Shown: positions 1 to 8,155 of the stretch, piece after piece
Layout of the letters: each line of letters begins with the position of its first letter
Position numbering within the stretch: the first letter of the stretch is position 1
NCBI RefSeq assembly: GCF_002502735.1
Contig: NZ_DAQC01000001.1
Location: 55,229-119,228 of the forward strand
DNA from: Methanoregula sp. UBA64
GTDB lineage: Archaea > Halobacteriota > Methanomicrobia > Methanomicrobiales > Methanospirillaceae
Length of the DNA stretch: 64,000 nt
Direction: 5' to 3'
Notes under the pieces: model-generated
What the model saw: the letters and a program-made list of their open reading frames with translations, nothing else
Database searches by the model: none
What the model was told of the DNA's origin: nothing
Position numbers and translations under genes: made by a program

Positions 1-49
1 GCATGTCGGAGAGACCCGTCGATCGTGAGTTCAAATCTCACCAACCCCA
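1..49 (+). tRNA. 3' end of a tRNA, cut by the window edge
   Basis: A T-arm is visible: stem GTGAG (25-29), loop TTCAAAT (30-36), stem CTCAC (37-41). It is followed by a seven-base acceptor strand CAACCCC (42-48) and discriminator A49. CCA is not encoded. The anticodon is outside the window or not identifiable. The 24 bases before the T-arm fit a class II long variable arm (CGG 7-9 opposite CCG 16-18) better than a normal anticodon arm, which would suggest Leu or Ser, but the acceptor sequence is not typical of those, so the isotype is left open. Confidence 0.8.
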
Positions 50-139
50 CGTTTTCTCTAAAAATAATCCCGTGAGCGGGTAGTCCGTCTCATCTGTTCT
101 TTTCGGATCCTTTATCGGCCGGCCTGACAATCCCCTTTT

Positions 140-937
140 ATGAGCTGCGAACTGCACGTTGTCGATGCCTTTACTGGCCACCCCTTCCGGGGGAACCCTG
201 CCAGCGTCTGCGTCATGGACGGCCCGGCCGAGCCCGGGTGGATGCAGCAGGTGGCTGCCGAACTCAAACACTCCGAGACGGCGTTTCTCTTTTCGGGCCC
301 GTCCGCCGGGCAGTGGAACCTGCGCTGGTTTACGCCGGTAAAGGAAGTGGAGCTCTGCGGGCATGCAACCCTTGCCTCCGCGTATGTGCTCTGGTCGGCC
401 GGTCACGCGGCACCGGGCTCCCCCCTCTCGTTTGAGACTCTCTCGGGGACGCTTACCGCACGACAAGACGGCGACTGGATCGTGCTCGACTTCCCGGCCG
501 AACCGGCCCGGGCGATCCCGCCCGTTCCCGGTCTTGCCGAAGCGCTCGGGGCGGTCCCGGTCTTTACCGGGAAGAACCGGTTCGACATCCTCGCGGAGCT
601 GCCGTCCGCATCCGATGTCTGCGACTGCGAGCCCGACCTCGCCCTGCTCGCCGCGCTCCCTGCCCGGGGCGTCATCGTGACCGCGGCCTCCGATCTCCCG
701 GACGTGGACTTTGTCTCCCGGTTCTTTGCGCCGTCGGCCGGTATCCCCGAGGACCCGGTAACGGGCTCCGCCCACTGCTGCCTCGGGCCGTACTGGGGAG
801 AGAAGCTCGGGAAGGCAACCCTGACCGGGTTCCAGTGCTCGGAACGCGGGGGAACGGTACGGGTCACGCCTGCCGGCGACCGGGTCCTCCTTGCCGGCCA
901 TGCGGCAGAGGTATTCTCCGGCACCCTCCGGGCCTGA
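140..937 (+). CDS. PhzF-family isomerase/epimerase-like protein
   Basis: A 265-residue cytosolic protein of the PhzF/diaminopimelate-epimerase fold. Family hallmarks are GNPASVC near the N-terminus, HSETAF with the likely catalytic Glu46, CGHATLAS near residue 73, and DPVTGSAHC near residue 206. PhzF itself isomerises a phenazine precursor, but most archaeal members have unknown substrates and no phenazine genes are visible here. The length is slightly short for the family (usually 260-300). It begins at the ATG at 140, about 90 bases after the tRNA, and is read in the same direction as the next gene. The family call is firm; the substrate is unknown. Confidence 0.88.
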   Translation: MSCELHVVDAFTGHPFRGNPASVCVMDGPAEPGWMQQVAAELKHSETAFLFSGPSAGQWNLRWFTPVKEVELCGHATLASAYVLWSAGHAAPGSPLSFETLSGTLTARQDGDWIVLDFPAEPARAIPPVPGLAEALGAVPVFTGKNRFDILAELPSASDVCDCEPDLALLAALPARGVIVTAASDLPDVDFVSRFFAPSAGIPEDPVTGSAHCCLGPYWGEKLGKATLTGFQCSERGGTVRVTPAGDRVLLAGHAAEVFSGTLRA

Positions 938-1010
938 TCCCATGGGGGCATCTCCCCGTAATCTTATCATGGTTGGCAGTCCCATACATAATCGGAGATA
1001 ATAGATTCAC

Positions 1011-2192
1011 ATGTATCTTGTCGGAGAAGCACTCATCGGTGAGGGCGCAGAACTCGCCCACATCGATCTTTTACTGGGCAACAAGGAAGGCCCGGTCGGG
1101 AACGCGTTCGCAAACGCGGTATCGCAGCTGTCCATGGGCCACACCCCGCTCCTTGCGGTCGTCCGCCCCAACCTGCTCACCAAGCCTGCAACGGTCATCA
1201 TCCCCAAGGTGACCTTAAAGGACATGGAGCAGGTCAACGAGATGTTCGGCCCGGTCCAGGCCGCGGTTGCAAAGGCAATCGCCGACTGCCTCGAAGAGGG
1301 CGCATTTAAGGACCTCGACATTGAGGATATCGCAATTATCGCCTCCGCGTTTGTCCACCCCGAGGCAAAGGATTACAACCGGATCTACCGGTACAACTAC
1401 GGTGCAACCAAGCTCGCGCTCCACCGGGCGCTCGAGAAGTTCCCCGACGCAAAGACCCTTGTCTACGAGAAGGACCGGGCAGCGCACGGTATCATGGGAT
1501 TCAAGGTGCAGCGCCTCTGGGACCCGCCGTACCTGCAGGTGGCAATGGACCTCGTTGACATGGGCAAGGTTGCCCAGGTCTTAAAGGAAGTGCCGCAGAA
1601 CGATCACGTGATCATCGAGGCGGGAACCCCGCTGATCAAGAAGTTCGGCTTAAATGTTATCGGCGAGATCAGGAAGCTCCGCCCCAATGCATTCATCATC
1701 GCGGACATGAAGATCCTCGACACGGGCAACCTCGAAGCCCGCATGGCAGCCGATGCAACGGCCGACGCGGTCGTGGTCTCGGGCCTTGCCCCGGTCTCGA
1801 CCATCGAGAAGGCAATCTCCGAGGCCCGCAAGGTGGGCATCTACTCGATCATCGATATGCTCAACGTGCAGAGCCCGGCAAAGCTCATCGAGAAGCTTAA
1901 AGTGAAGCCCGACATCGTAGAGCTCCACCGCGCCATCGATACCGAAGAGACCGCCCATGCATGGGGCGACATCCCGGCGATGAAGAAGGCAGCGGGCGGC
2001 AAGCTCCTCTGCGCAACCGCCGGCGGTATCCGTGTCGAGGTTGTAAAGGACGCACTTAAGGCCGGAGCAGATATTCTCGTGGTCGGCCGCGGTATCACCG
2101 CGAGCAAGGACATCGAGCACGCGGCAAACGAGTTCATCGAGCAGCTCAACCGCGAAGAGATCGACCAGTTCCGGGTTATGACGGACTTTTAA
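1011..2192 (+). CDS. fae-hps: bifunctional formaldehyde-activating enzyme / 3-hexulose-6-phosphate synthase
   Basis: A 393-residue fusion. Residues 1 to about 165 are Fae, with the catalytic His17 in ELAHIDLLLG; this half condenses formaldehyde with tetrahydromethanopterin. Residues from about 170 are Hps, an orotidine-decarboxylase-like barrel with ADMKILDTG; it interconverts hexulose-6-phosphate with ribulose-5-phosphate and formaldehyde. In methanogens lacking an oxidative pentose phosphate route the fusion is known to supply pentose phosphate while capturing the released formaldehyde. A GGAG stretch lies about 11 bases before the ATG. The gene ends in an oligo-T tract at 2205-2212. It is a strong marker that this is a methanogen. 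Confidence 0.97.
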   Translation: MYLVGEALIGEGAELAHIDLLLGNKEGPVGNAFANAVSQLSMGHTPLLAVVRPNLLTKPATVIIPKVTLKDMEQVNEMFGPVQAAVAKAIADCLEEGAFKDLDIEDIAIIASAFVHPEAKDYNRIYRYNYGATKLALHRALEKFPDAKTLVYEKDRAAHGIMGFKVQRLWDPPYLQVAMDLVDMGKVAQVLKEVPQNDHVIIEAGTPLIKKFGLNVIGEIRKLRPNAFIIADMKILDTGNLEARMAADATADAVVVSGLAPVSTIEKAISEARKVGIYSIIDMLNVQSPAKLIEKLKVKPDIVELHRAIDTEETAHAWGDIPAMKKAAGGKLLCATAGGIRVEVVKDALKAGADILVVGRGITASKDIEHAANEFIEQLNREEIDQFRVMTDF

Positions 2193-2204
2193 TACACAAT
2201 ACTA

Positions 2205-2212
2205 TTTTTTTT
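2205..2212 (+). terminator. oligo-T terminator after fae-hps
   Basis: Eight consecutive T residues start 13 bases after the fae-hps stop codon, with no strong hairpin needed, the usual form of an archaeal terminator. It also marks the edge where the base composition turns AT-rich. Confidence 0.5.
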
Positions 2213-2352
2213 ATTAATCTGTAGACGTATTGTATCTCCTAAAACGTCTAAGGTATTATCGTTTTATTAATAACATTCCTATCGATAGTTAAACTCGTAA
2301 AACAAATACTATAAAAACAATATAATGCATGTAAATCTTAAAATAGATTAGT

Positions 2353-3129
2353 ATGAAATCTCAGACAATAGACTATTGGATACTTTTTGGAACTGAGCTT
2401 AGGTTTCTTCAAGATGCAGAATCTGGGGGTTTAATTCATGGAAACGGTCGATATTTAGAGAATATAGTCCGTTTTTTAAACAATTTAGATAAAAACAATT
2501 TAAAAGTAACGGCAAGAGCTGCAGTTACTTTAAAAATCTTTCAAGAAAAAATTAAAAATAAAGATAAAGATGCTGTATTTTCAGAGGATGAAGCAAAGGA
2601 ATTACAAGAAATAATGAAGGGATTACGCAATGTACTTTTTGCCGAGTCACAAGGATATTCTGCATATATTGTAACTGATAAACGAATAGAAGTTGAAAAA
2701 CTATTAAATAACGTGCCATGTTTGATGGAAGCCAATATTTTCGATGAATTATCCAGTACAACACAATATGACTTTAAAGAGGGATGTAAATGTATTGCGT
2801 TTGAACGAGCAACAGCAGCAGCATTTCATTTATTACGTGGCACAGAAGCGGAATTGAGACAATTATATTATAAGAAGAAAAAAGTGCCCAAGAAAAATCA
2901 AAATTCATTTATATCCTGGTTTGATATGGTAAAGGAATTGCGTAGTTTAAAAGATCCTTCAATACCAATATCCCTTTTAAATAATTTGGATAACATTAGA
3001 GAAAATTATCGAAATCCCACACAACATCCCGATTTAATGTACGATATCGAGGATGTCCAAAACCTATTTCCATTATGTGTTGACGTGGTGAATAGGATGG
3101 TTAAAATTAGAGTAAAGAGAAAAAAATAA
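2353..3129 (+). CDS. HEPN-like hypothetical protein, AT-rich and probably acquired
   Basis: A 258-residue protein with no signal peptide or membrane helix. Near residues 217-222 it carries RNPTQH, which matches the R-x4-H active-site signature of HEPN RNases, set in a helical C-terminal half (from about residue 145) rich in hydrophobic heptads. HEPN proteins are common in toxin-antitoxin and abortive-infection systems, but the fold here is inferred from the motif alone and no MNT nucleotidyltransferase partner lies beside it. The gene and flanks (about 2200-3240) are far more AT-rich than neighbours, indicating transfer. TATA-like sequences (CTATAAAA near 2308, ATATAATG near 2318) precede it; no clear ribosome binding site is visible. 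Confidence 0.7.
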   Translation: MKSQTIDYWILFGTELRFLQDAESGGLIHGNGRYLENIVRFLNNLDKNNLKVTARAAVTLKIFQEKIKNKDKDAVFSEDEAKELQEIMKGLRNVLFAESQGYSAYIVTDKRIEVEKLLNNVPCLMEANIFDELSSTTQYDFKEGCKCIAFERATAAAFHLLRGTEAELRQLYYKKKKVPKKNQNSFISWFDMVKELRSLKDPSIPISLLNNLDNIRENYRNPTQHPDLMYDIEDVQNLFPLCVDVVNRMVKIRVKRKK

Positions 3130-3430
3130 ATCCTATTTAATTTTTGGAGTATTACGATAACTGCAATTGCGTTGTTTTTCTTTTACGAATGACCTCTGCC
3201 CTATATATTAGAAATTCACCAAACAAAACAATACATTTACCGTGAGCTTCTTTTGTGAATGTCCTAACGGCCATTTTCCTGTCACGAACACTCCCTCATC
3301 AGATTCAGTCATGAGTTATCTAGATCCAGATATCCCACACAAGAGTGCGTTTCTGGAGGAATGTTATCAAAAAAGAGGATCCGTTTTTAGCGGGGGAACG
3401 GCTCGCCCCCCGTTTATATTTTCAGCCTTC
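3130..3430. other. non-coding stretch between the AT-rich gene and the small reverse ORF
   Basis: The AT-rich composition continues to about 3240 and then returns to the local GC-rich norm near 3400. I see no gene with a convincing start, no hairpin array and no mobile-element end. The transition may be the boundary of the inserted segment. Confidence 0.5.
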
Positions 3431-3583
3431 TTACACAGCAGCCCGGCCATTCATCGCCGGCTGTTCATTACCCGCTGCCCGGTGCGTCAGCTTCCGGACC
3501 CGGATCAAAAACCACTCCTTCTCGGGGGTCGGGAGGGCATTGAATCCGTTGCGGGCTGGTTCTGGTATGTGTTCTGCGTTCAT
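3431..3583 (-). CDS. possible 50-residue small protein
   Basis: A short reverse-strand frame starts at the ATG at 3583 with MNAEHIPEPARNGFNALP and ends at 3431. It has an AGGAG nine bases before the ATG (complement of 3593-3597) and a TATATA box about 60 bases upstream (3641-3648), correctly placed for a roughly 30-base leader. The protein is charged and cytosolic, with a WFLIRVRKLTHRAAGN segment that could form an amphipathic helix. I recognise no family. Promoter and ribosome binding site argue for a real gene; its length and the repeat-rich surroundings argue for caution. Confidence 0.42.
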   Translation of the reverse strand: MNAEHIPEPARNGFNALPTPEKEWFLIRVRKLTHRAAGNEQPAMNGRAAV

Positions 3584-3640
3584 GGGGGACTTCTCCTGCC
3601 CGGATCTTCGGGCCTTACACTCTTGTCTCCATCCCCGGGG

Positions 3641-3648
3641 ATATATAC
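3641..3648 (-). promoter_or_regulatory. TATA box for the small reverse ORF
   Basis: ATATATAC on the forward strand gives GTATATAT on the reverse strand, about 25 bases before a plausible start of transcription near 3616 and 58 bases before the ATG at 3583. Confidence 0.4.
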
Positions 3649-3758
3649 CGCAGGAATATGGAAAAAAGAGCGGAGAACTTTTCCAGTTTCTTCCGGTCCT
3701 CTTCCCGCTTTTCCCGGATCTTTTCCGGGTCCTTCCGGGATTTTCCCGTGAATAGCGA

Positions 3759-4050
3759 GGGGGGTACCCCCTGCCATGCCGGCACATGGGGGGGGAGGGT
3801 ACCCCCCGCTTAAAAAAAAGAAGGGAGGGGGGGTGGGGGGCACCCCCTCCCCCCCGGGTCCTGCGAGAACCGTGCGGATTTTCCAGAACCGGATCCTTTG
3901 TTTCGCGTGGAGTCACGACGGAGAAACAAATCCGGCGGGCATATCATTTCTGGCGAAGGGAGGGTCATCCCGGGCCGGAAGGGGGAGGGGGGTGACCCCC
4001 ACTTTGAAAAAAAGAGGGTGGGGGGGTAGGGGGTACCCCCTCCCCCAACG
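3759..4050. repeat. G/C-tract inverted repeats, tandem copies
   Basis: Long runs of G followed by runs of C form several near-palindromes: GGGGGGTACCCCC at 3759-3771, then a unit at about 3787-3857 and another at about 3981-4050. The two larger units share an order: G tract, short TA or TGA centre, C tract, a run of seven or eight A, then a second G tract and a CACCCCCTCCCC or TACCCCCTCCCC block. A related unit lies at 34130-34210. No coding frame here looks real. The runs could form hairpins or G-quadruplexes. Confidence 0.6.
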
Positions 4051-4140
4051 GGATCCTGAAACGGGATCCGGAGCGCCACGCAAATCTTAAAAAAAAACAT
4101 CCGGATAGCTTATGTACCCCTGCGTGGTATCCTAGAACCA

Positions 4141-5211
4141 ATGAATGCCAGAACGCAGCTCCTCATCGTTGCCGTTATCGCGTGTGCGGTCCTTGCCGCT
4201 GTTGCCGCAGGCTGCACCGGGACGCCCTCCCCCGGGCAGGCAAATGCCGGGACCTCCGTGAACGCCACATCGGGAAGTTCGGGGATCCACACGATCTTTG
4301 TCGAACCCAATGACGGCCGGGCCATTGTCCTCAGGACCATTGACGGCGCACAAAAGACCATCACGCTCACCATCTACCAGCTTGACGACCCGGAGATCGT
4401 TGCTGCGCTCGCCGCGGCACAGAAGCGGGGCGTATCGGTCCGGATCATCTACAACAATGCCTCGTTTGCCGAAGAGAATGTCACGAACCCGAACAACTAC
4501 GCCATTGCAAACCTCACCCCGCTCGGGGTAAAGATGATGCCCGGGTCTCCCGTATTTACCCTCACCCACCAGAAGACGCTCACCGCCGACGGGTCGGTTG
4601 CACTCATCATGACGCTCAACCTGGACCAGACATTCTTTGGGACAACCCGGGACTTCGGGGTAGTGACAAACGACCCGGCCCAGGTCAGGGAGATCGAGGA
4701 CGTCTTCGAGGCGGACTGGAATTACCGGAACGTAACTCCCGACCAGCCGGCGCTTGTCTGGAGCCCGGTCAATGCCCGGGAGAAGATCCTCCGGCTCATC
4801 AACAACTCCTCGAAAACGCTTGATGTCTATAACGATGCGATCACCGACCCGCAGGTGATCGGGGCGCTGTGCAATGCATCGGGGCGGGGCGTTGCCGTGC
4901 GGGTGCTTGCAGCCGATAATATCGGCAGCAGCGGGACGAACATCAATGCCCCGGCGCTTGCCGCGCTTACCGCGAGCGGCGCCAAGGCAAAATCGATCGC
5001 TGCGCCGTACATCCACGCCAAGGTGGCGGTTGCCGATTACGGGACGCAAAAACAGGTTGCGTACGTGGGCTCGGCATACTTTGCCGCGGAATCCCTGGAC
5101 CAGAGCCGGAACCTGGGGATTCTCGTGACAGAGCAGCCGATCCTCGACCGGATCGAAACAGAGTTCAACAAGGACTGGCAGGTTCCCGCTGTGCCGGAAC
5201 CTGCCGGATGA
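4141..5211 (+). CDS. phospholipase D-like lipoprotein
   Basis: A 356-residue protein with an N-terminal hydrophobic signal ending in a lipobox-like AAGC, so Cys25 is the likely lipid-anchored first residue of a cell-surface protein. Two PLD-type HxKx4D motifs are present: HQKTLTAD near residue 143 and HAKVAVAD near residue 292, the second followed by GSAYF. The pair is the arrangement of a bilobed PLD-superfamily phosphodiesterase. The substrate could be phospholipid or nucleic acid; the sequence does not say. The gene stands alone, follows the G/C repeats, and converges on the esterase gene. Confidence 0.88.
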   Translation: MNARTQLLIVAVIACAVLAAVAAGCTGTPSPGQANAGTSVNATSGSSGIHTIFVEPNDGRAIVLRTIDGAQKTITLTIYQLDDPEIVAALAAAQKRGVSVRIIYNNASFAEENVTNPNNYAIANLTPLGVKMMPGSPVFTLTHQKTLTADGSVALIMTLNLDQTFFGTTRDFGVVTNDPAQVREIEDVFEADWNYRNVTPDQPALVWSPVNAREKILRLINNSSKTLDVYNDAITDPQVIGALCNASGRGVAVRVLAADNIGSSGTNINAPALAALTASGAKAKSIAAPYIHAKVAVADYGTQKQVAYVGSAYFAAESLDQSRNLGILVTEQPILDRIETEFNKDWQVPAVPEPAG

Positions 5212-5240
5212 GCGATCCGGACTCTCCCTTTTTTCATAAA
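5212..5240 (+). terminator. hairpin and T tract after the PLD-like gene
   Basis: CCGG ... CCGG around the stop codon (about 5203-5220) can pair and is followed by TTTTTT at 5230-5235, before the convergent esterase gene. Confidence 0.4.
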
Positions 5241-5325
5241 CCCGTTTTTGCCGCCGGGTGCGCAGTCCCTGCCCGGCCGGAGTGTTGTCTTCTCTTAAGG
5301 GGAACCGGCAGGGATTGCGGGGAAC

Positions 5326-6852
5326 TCACACGGTCCTGACCGAAGAGGTAGTATTGATATCGAGATACTGGCCCGCAGCCTGCGTGTACTTCGGCCAGAT
5401 CAGGTTCGTCCCGCCGTTCGGGTCTCCCGTCTTTGCAAACCGGGTCCAGAGGTCCACCACCGTTCCGGCAACCGCCGGATCTACGGGGATCCCGGGCACG
5501 GAAAAGAGCAGGACAAGCTCGCTGCCATGAAATGCCCCCTGGGGCTGCCCGGGGATGATGTACGAGTACCGGTACATGTACGTGTCGGGGCTGATCGTGC
5601 TCATCGAATCTGCCGCATATTTTACCGAGTCTATGAAGTCCATGTCCTCCATGATCTGCGCGAGCCGGAGCTGGACTTCTGCTGTGGAATTGGCCGGGTA
5701 GCGTGCAAAGACCACGTCAGCATCGCTGCCGAACCGGTTTGCAAGGAAGGCCCGGTATTCCGGGACGCTCATGTTGGCATCTGCCGAAAGCGTTGTCCCG
5801 TCATTGGCATTGTTCCCGACCATCAGGGGGATCGCCGCTTCCCGGTGGTCGCGGTAGAGGTTGTCGAGACTATCCGGCAGGACCCACCCGTCGATGTTGG
5901 GCTCGAACATGACCGTGTGGGTGCTCTGGAACTCCGACGGTGACGAAGGCGTTGCAGCGATCAGGGCAGCAGGGCTCGTATTTCTCATGCAGGTAATGGC
6001 ATCCGGGCCGGAGCACCCGAGGCTCTCTGCATACCCGGTCCCGAACGCTTCGGCATAATCCTTCGGGTGGGTGGCGTTGATGATCGCCCCATGGGCAAAG
6101 AAAGGACCGCTCTCCACGATAGCCTGGCTATAGAGCCCTTTGCTTTCGGGCGAGACCAGGTGGATGTAGGTGCTCTCTCCTCCGGCCGACTGGCCAAAGA
6201 TCGTTACCCGGGAAGGATCCCCGCCGAACGCACCGATGTTCTTCTGCACCCATTTCAGGGCGGCCTGCTGGTCGAGAATCCCGTAATTGCCCGAGGCATT
6301 GTGCGGGGATTCCCGGTCAAGACCCGGGTGGGCAAGGAATCCCAGCGCCCCGATCCGGTAGTTGGTGGTAACGACAACAACACCCTGCTTTGCAAGGGTA
6401 GTGCCATTGTACATGGGCATCGAGCCTTCCACGCTCGTAAATCCCCCTCCATAGAAGAAGACCATGACCGGCAATTTCGCACTCGCGTTTGCTGCCGGTG
6501 TCCAGACATTGAGGTACAGGCAGTCCTCGCTCGTGTTTTGGGCGGCACCTCCCGCCGGGGAACTCTTCTGTGCCTCCGGGCAGGTTGCCCCGTACGCGGT
6601 TGCCGCCTTTGTGCCGTACCATGACCGGGCAGGAGCCGGGGGCTTCCAGCGGAGGTCGCCGACCGGCGGGGCTGCAAACGGGATCCCGAGATAGACCCGG
6701 ATCCCGCTCTGGTTGATTCCCGATACGTAACCGGCACTGGTCTTTACGAGCGTCGGGTCCTGCACCGGCTGCGTACACCCGGCGATCACTGCCAGCCCGG
6801 CAACCATAAGGCAGGCTGCCAGAATACATCCTGCACGACACCATCCCTGCAT
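5326..6852 (-). CDS. type B carboxylesterase lipoprotein
   Basis: From the ATG at 6852 the product is 508 residues. That start is chosen because it gives a clean signal peptide ending in VIAGC, a lipobox, whereas the frame's earlier ATG at 6957 would place 35 polar residues before it. The enzyme has the family signature EDCLYLNVWTP, an oxyanion segment FFYGGGFTS, the nucleophile in GQSAGG (GESAGG in many relatives), an acidic segment NDGTT and a histidine in FHGSEL. It is predicted to hydrolyse carboxyl esters at the cell surface. The natural substrate is unknown. With the neighbouring PLD-like lipoprotein it makes a pair of surface hydrolases. Confidence 0.92.
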   Translation of the reverse strand: MQGWCRAGCILAACLMVAGLAVIAGCTQPVQDPTLVKTSAGYVSGINQSGIRVYLGIPFAAPPVGDLRWKPPAPARSWYGTKAATAYGATCPEAQKSSPAGGAAQNTSEDCLYLNVWTPAANASAKLPVMVFFYGGGFTSVEGSMPMYNGTTLAKQGVVVVTTNYRIGALGFLAHPGLDRESPHNASGNYGILDQQAALKWVQKNIGAFGGDPSRVTIFGQSAGGESTYIHLVSPESKGLYSQAIVESGPFFAHGAIINATHPKDYAEAFGTGYAESLGCSGPDAITCMRNTSPAALIAATPSSPSEFQSTHTVMFEPNIDGWVLPDSLDNLYRDHREAAIPLMVGNNANDGTTLSADANMSVPEYRAFLANRFGSDADVVFARYPANSTAEVQLRLAQIMEDMDFIDSVKYAADSMSTISPDTYMYRYSYIIPGQPQGAFHGSELVLLFSVPGIPVDPAVAGTVVDLWTRFAKTGDPNGGTNLIWPKYTQAAGQYLDINTTSSVRTV

Positions 6853-7067
6853 AGGAAAAACACCATCCCCCCCCAAAAAAATTTTGTTTGCGGTACGGGG
6901 AGTATCAGGCTGCCGGTTTTTAACGCTTCGGATCTGGAGCCCGGGCTCCCCTGCCATGCTTCATGCCCGCCCCATCTCCTGCATCGGTACATACCTTGAT
7001 TACGTTCCGGTGCTCACCGGATCGCTGTTACCCGGCAAATGTTTCCGGGCCATAAAGGACTGGCACC

Positions 7068-7637
7068 ATGCAGGTCGTCTATCTTCTCTTTGCAGCGCTC
7101 TGGATTATATTCTACGCGTACTGGCTCGTTTCCGCATGGCAGACCCGGAACCCGGTGAAACGCCGGCAGCCCCGGCTCATGTTCCTCCTGTACGGGTTTG
7201 TCTGGGTCATCGTATGGGTCGTCCTTGTTTCCTGGTTCCTGCCCGGGCTCCTTGCAGAACAGATCGTGCCCGACAGTATCTGGGCTGCGGCGGCCGGCCT
7301 TCTCATCACCGCAGCCGGCCTCGGGTTTGCGGTCTGGGCCCGGGTCCATCTTGGCAGGAACTGGAGCGGCCTTCCCCTTATCCACGAACAGCACACCCTC
7401 ACCCGGACCGGGCCGTACCGGTACGTGCGTCACCCAATCTACTCCGGCATAACGCTGGGGCTGCTCGGGACGGCGATTGGTACCGGGTATGTCATTGTGT
7501 TTACCTGCGTCCTCCTCGTCTTTGTCCTCTTTGTGATGAAGTCCCGGATGGAAGAGCAGGTCCTTGAAGAAGAATTCAGGGAAGACTACGCCCGGTACCG
7601 GCGCGAGGTAAAGGCACTCATTCCCTATGTCTTCTGA
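7068..7637 (+). CDS. isoprenylcysteine carboxyl methyltransferase-like membrane protein
   Basis: A 189-residue integral membrane protein with about four to five helices. The conserved C-terminal part reads RTGPYRYVRHPIYSG, the SAM-binding signature of the ICMT/PEMT family, and ends with the typical EEFREDYARYRREV and LIPYVF. Family members methylate lipids or prenyl-linked groups in the membrane; the archaeal substrate is unknown. An AAAGGA lies about ten bases before the ATG. The end overlaps the next gene by 11 bases, implying translational coupling. Confidence 0.85.
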   Translation: MQVVYLLFAALWIIFYAYWLVSAWQTRNPVKRRQPRLMFLLYGFVWVIVWVVLVSWFLPGLLAEQIVPDSIWAAAAGLLITAAGLGFAVWARVHLGRNWSGLPLIHEQHTLTRTGPYRYVRHPIYSGITLGLLGTAIGTGYVIVFTCVLLVFVLFVMKSRMEEQVLEEEFREDYARYRREVKALIPYVF

Positions 7638-8145
7638 CACCTCCCGGGGAGAGGGCCCGGGCATCGCGTATACGGGGAGCAGATCCCCGGGGGAGGGTCA
7701 GCCGGCACCATCGCCCGTTATCCGCCGTGCCACCCCTGCCGATATTGATGCAGTCTTTGCGATCGGCACGGCAGAACCGGCCTTTGGCGTCAGTTCCGCG
7801 ATCCGGTTCTACGAGCGTTGCGAACTTGAAGAATGGGTTGCAGCGCCGAAGGAGAATATCCTCCTGGTGCTTGAGGATGAAGACGGGATCGCCGGTTTCC
7901 TCTTCTGCAAGATCATGTCCTCGCACTGGGCATATCTCGATAACTTTTACCTCCGGCCGGGGAACCGGGGCCGGGGGTATGGCCGGCTCTTCATGGAGGC
8001 GCTCCTTGCCCGGCTCAAATGCCAGGGGATCGCGTACCTCTCCACGCTCATCGATAAAGAGGATACCTTCCTTACCGGGTATGTTACAACGTACGGCCTT
8101 GAATCCGAAAAGACCTACGTCTGGATGGATCGGTTCGTAGACTAA
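7627..8145 (+). CDS. GNAT-family N-acetyltransferase
   Basis: A 172-residue protein. After a 30-residue flexible, Gly/Ser/Pro-rich N-terminus comes VIRRATPADIDAVF, the usual GNAT start, then FLRPGNRGRGYGRLF-like acetyl-CoA binding motif (YLRPGNRGRGYGRLF at about residues 116-130). The substrate cannot be told. It overlaps the methyltransferase by 11 bases and converges closely on the DUF362 gene, with only ten bases between stops. The N-terminal extension could mean that translation starts later, but I see no better start with a binding site. Confidence 0.87.
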   Translation: MSSDTSRGEGPGIAYTGSRSPGEGQPAPSPVIRRATPADIDAVFAIGTAEPAFGVSSAIRFYERCELEEWVAAPKENILLVLEDEDGIAGFLFCKIMSSHWAYLDNFYLRPGNRGRGYGRLFMEALLARLKCQGIAYLSTLIDKEDTFLTGYVTTYGLESEKTYVWMDRFVD

Positions 8146-8155
8146 CTAAAAAAAG

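Noticed and set aside
140..937. Phenazine biosynthesis cluster suggested by the PhzF family
   Set aside because: No other phenazine gene is nearby; PhzF-like proteins are widespread without that pathway.
3242..3751. A 169-codon forward frame in the repeat-rich gap
   Set aside because: No start with a binding site, no motif, and proline-rich low-complexity end; the reverse 50-residue frame is better supported.
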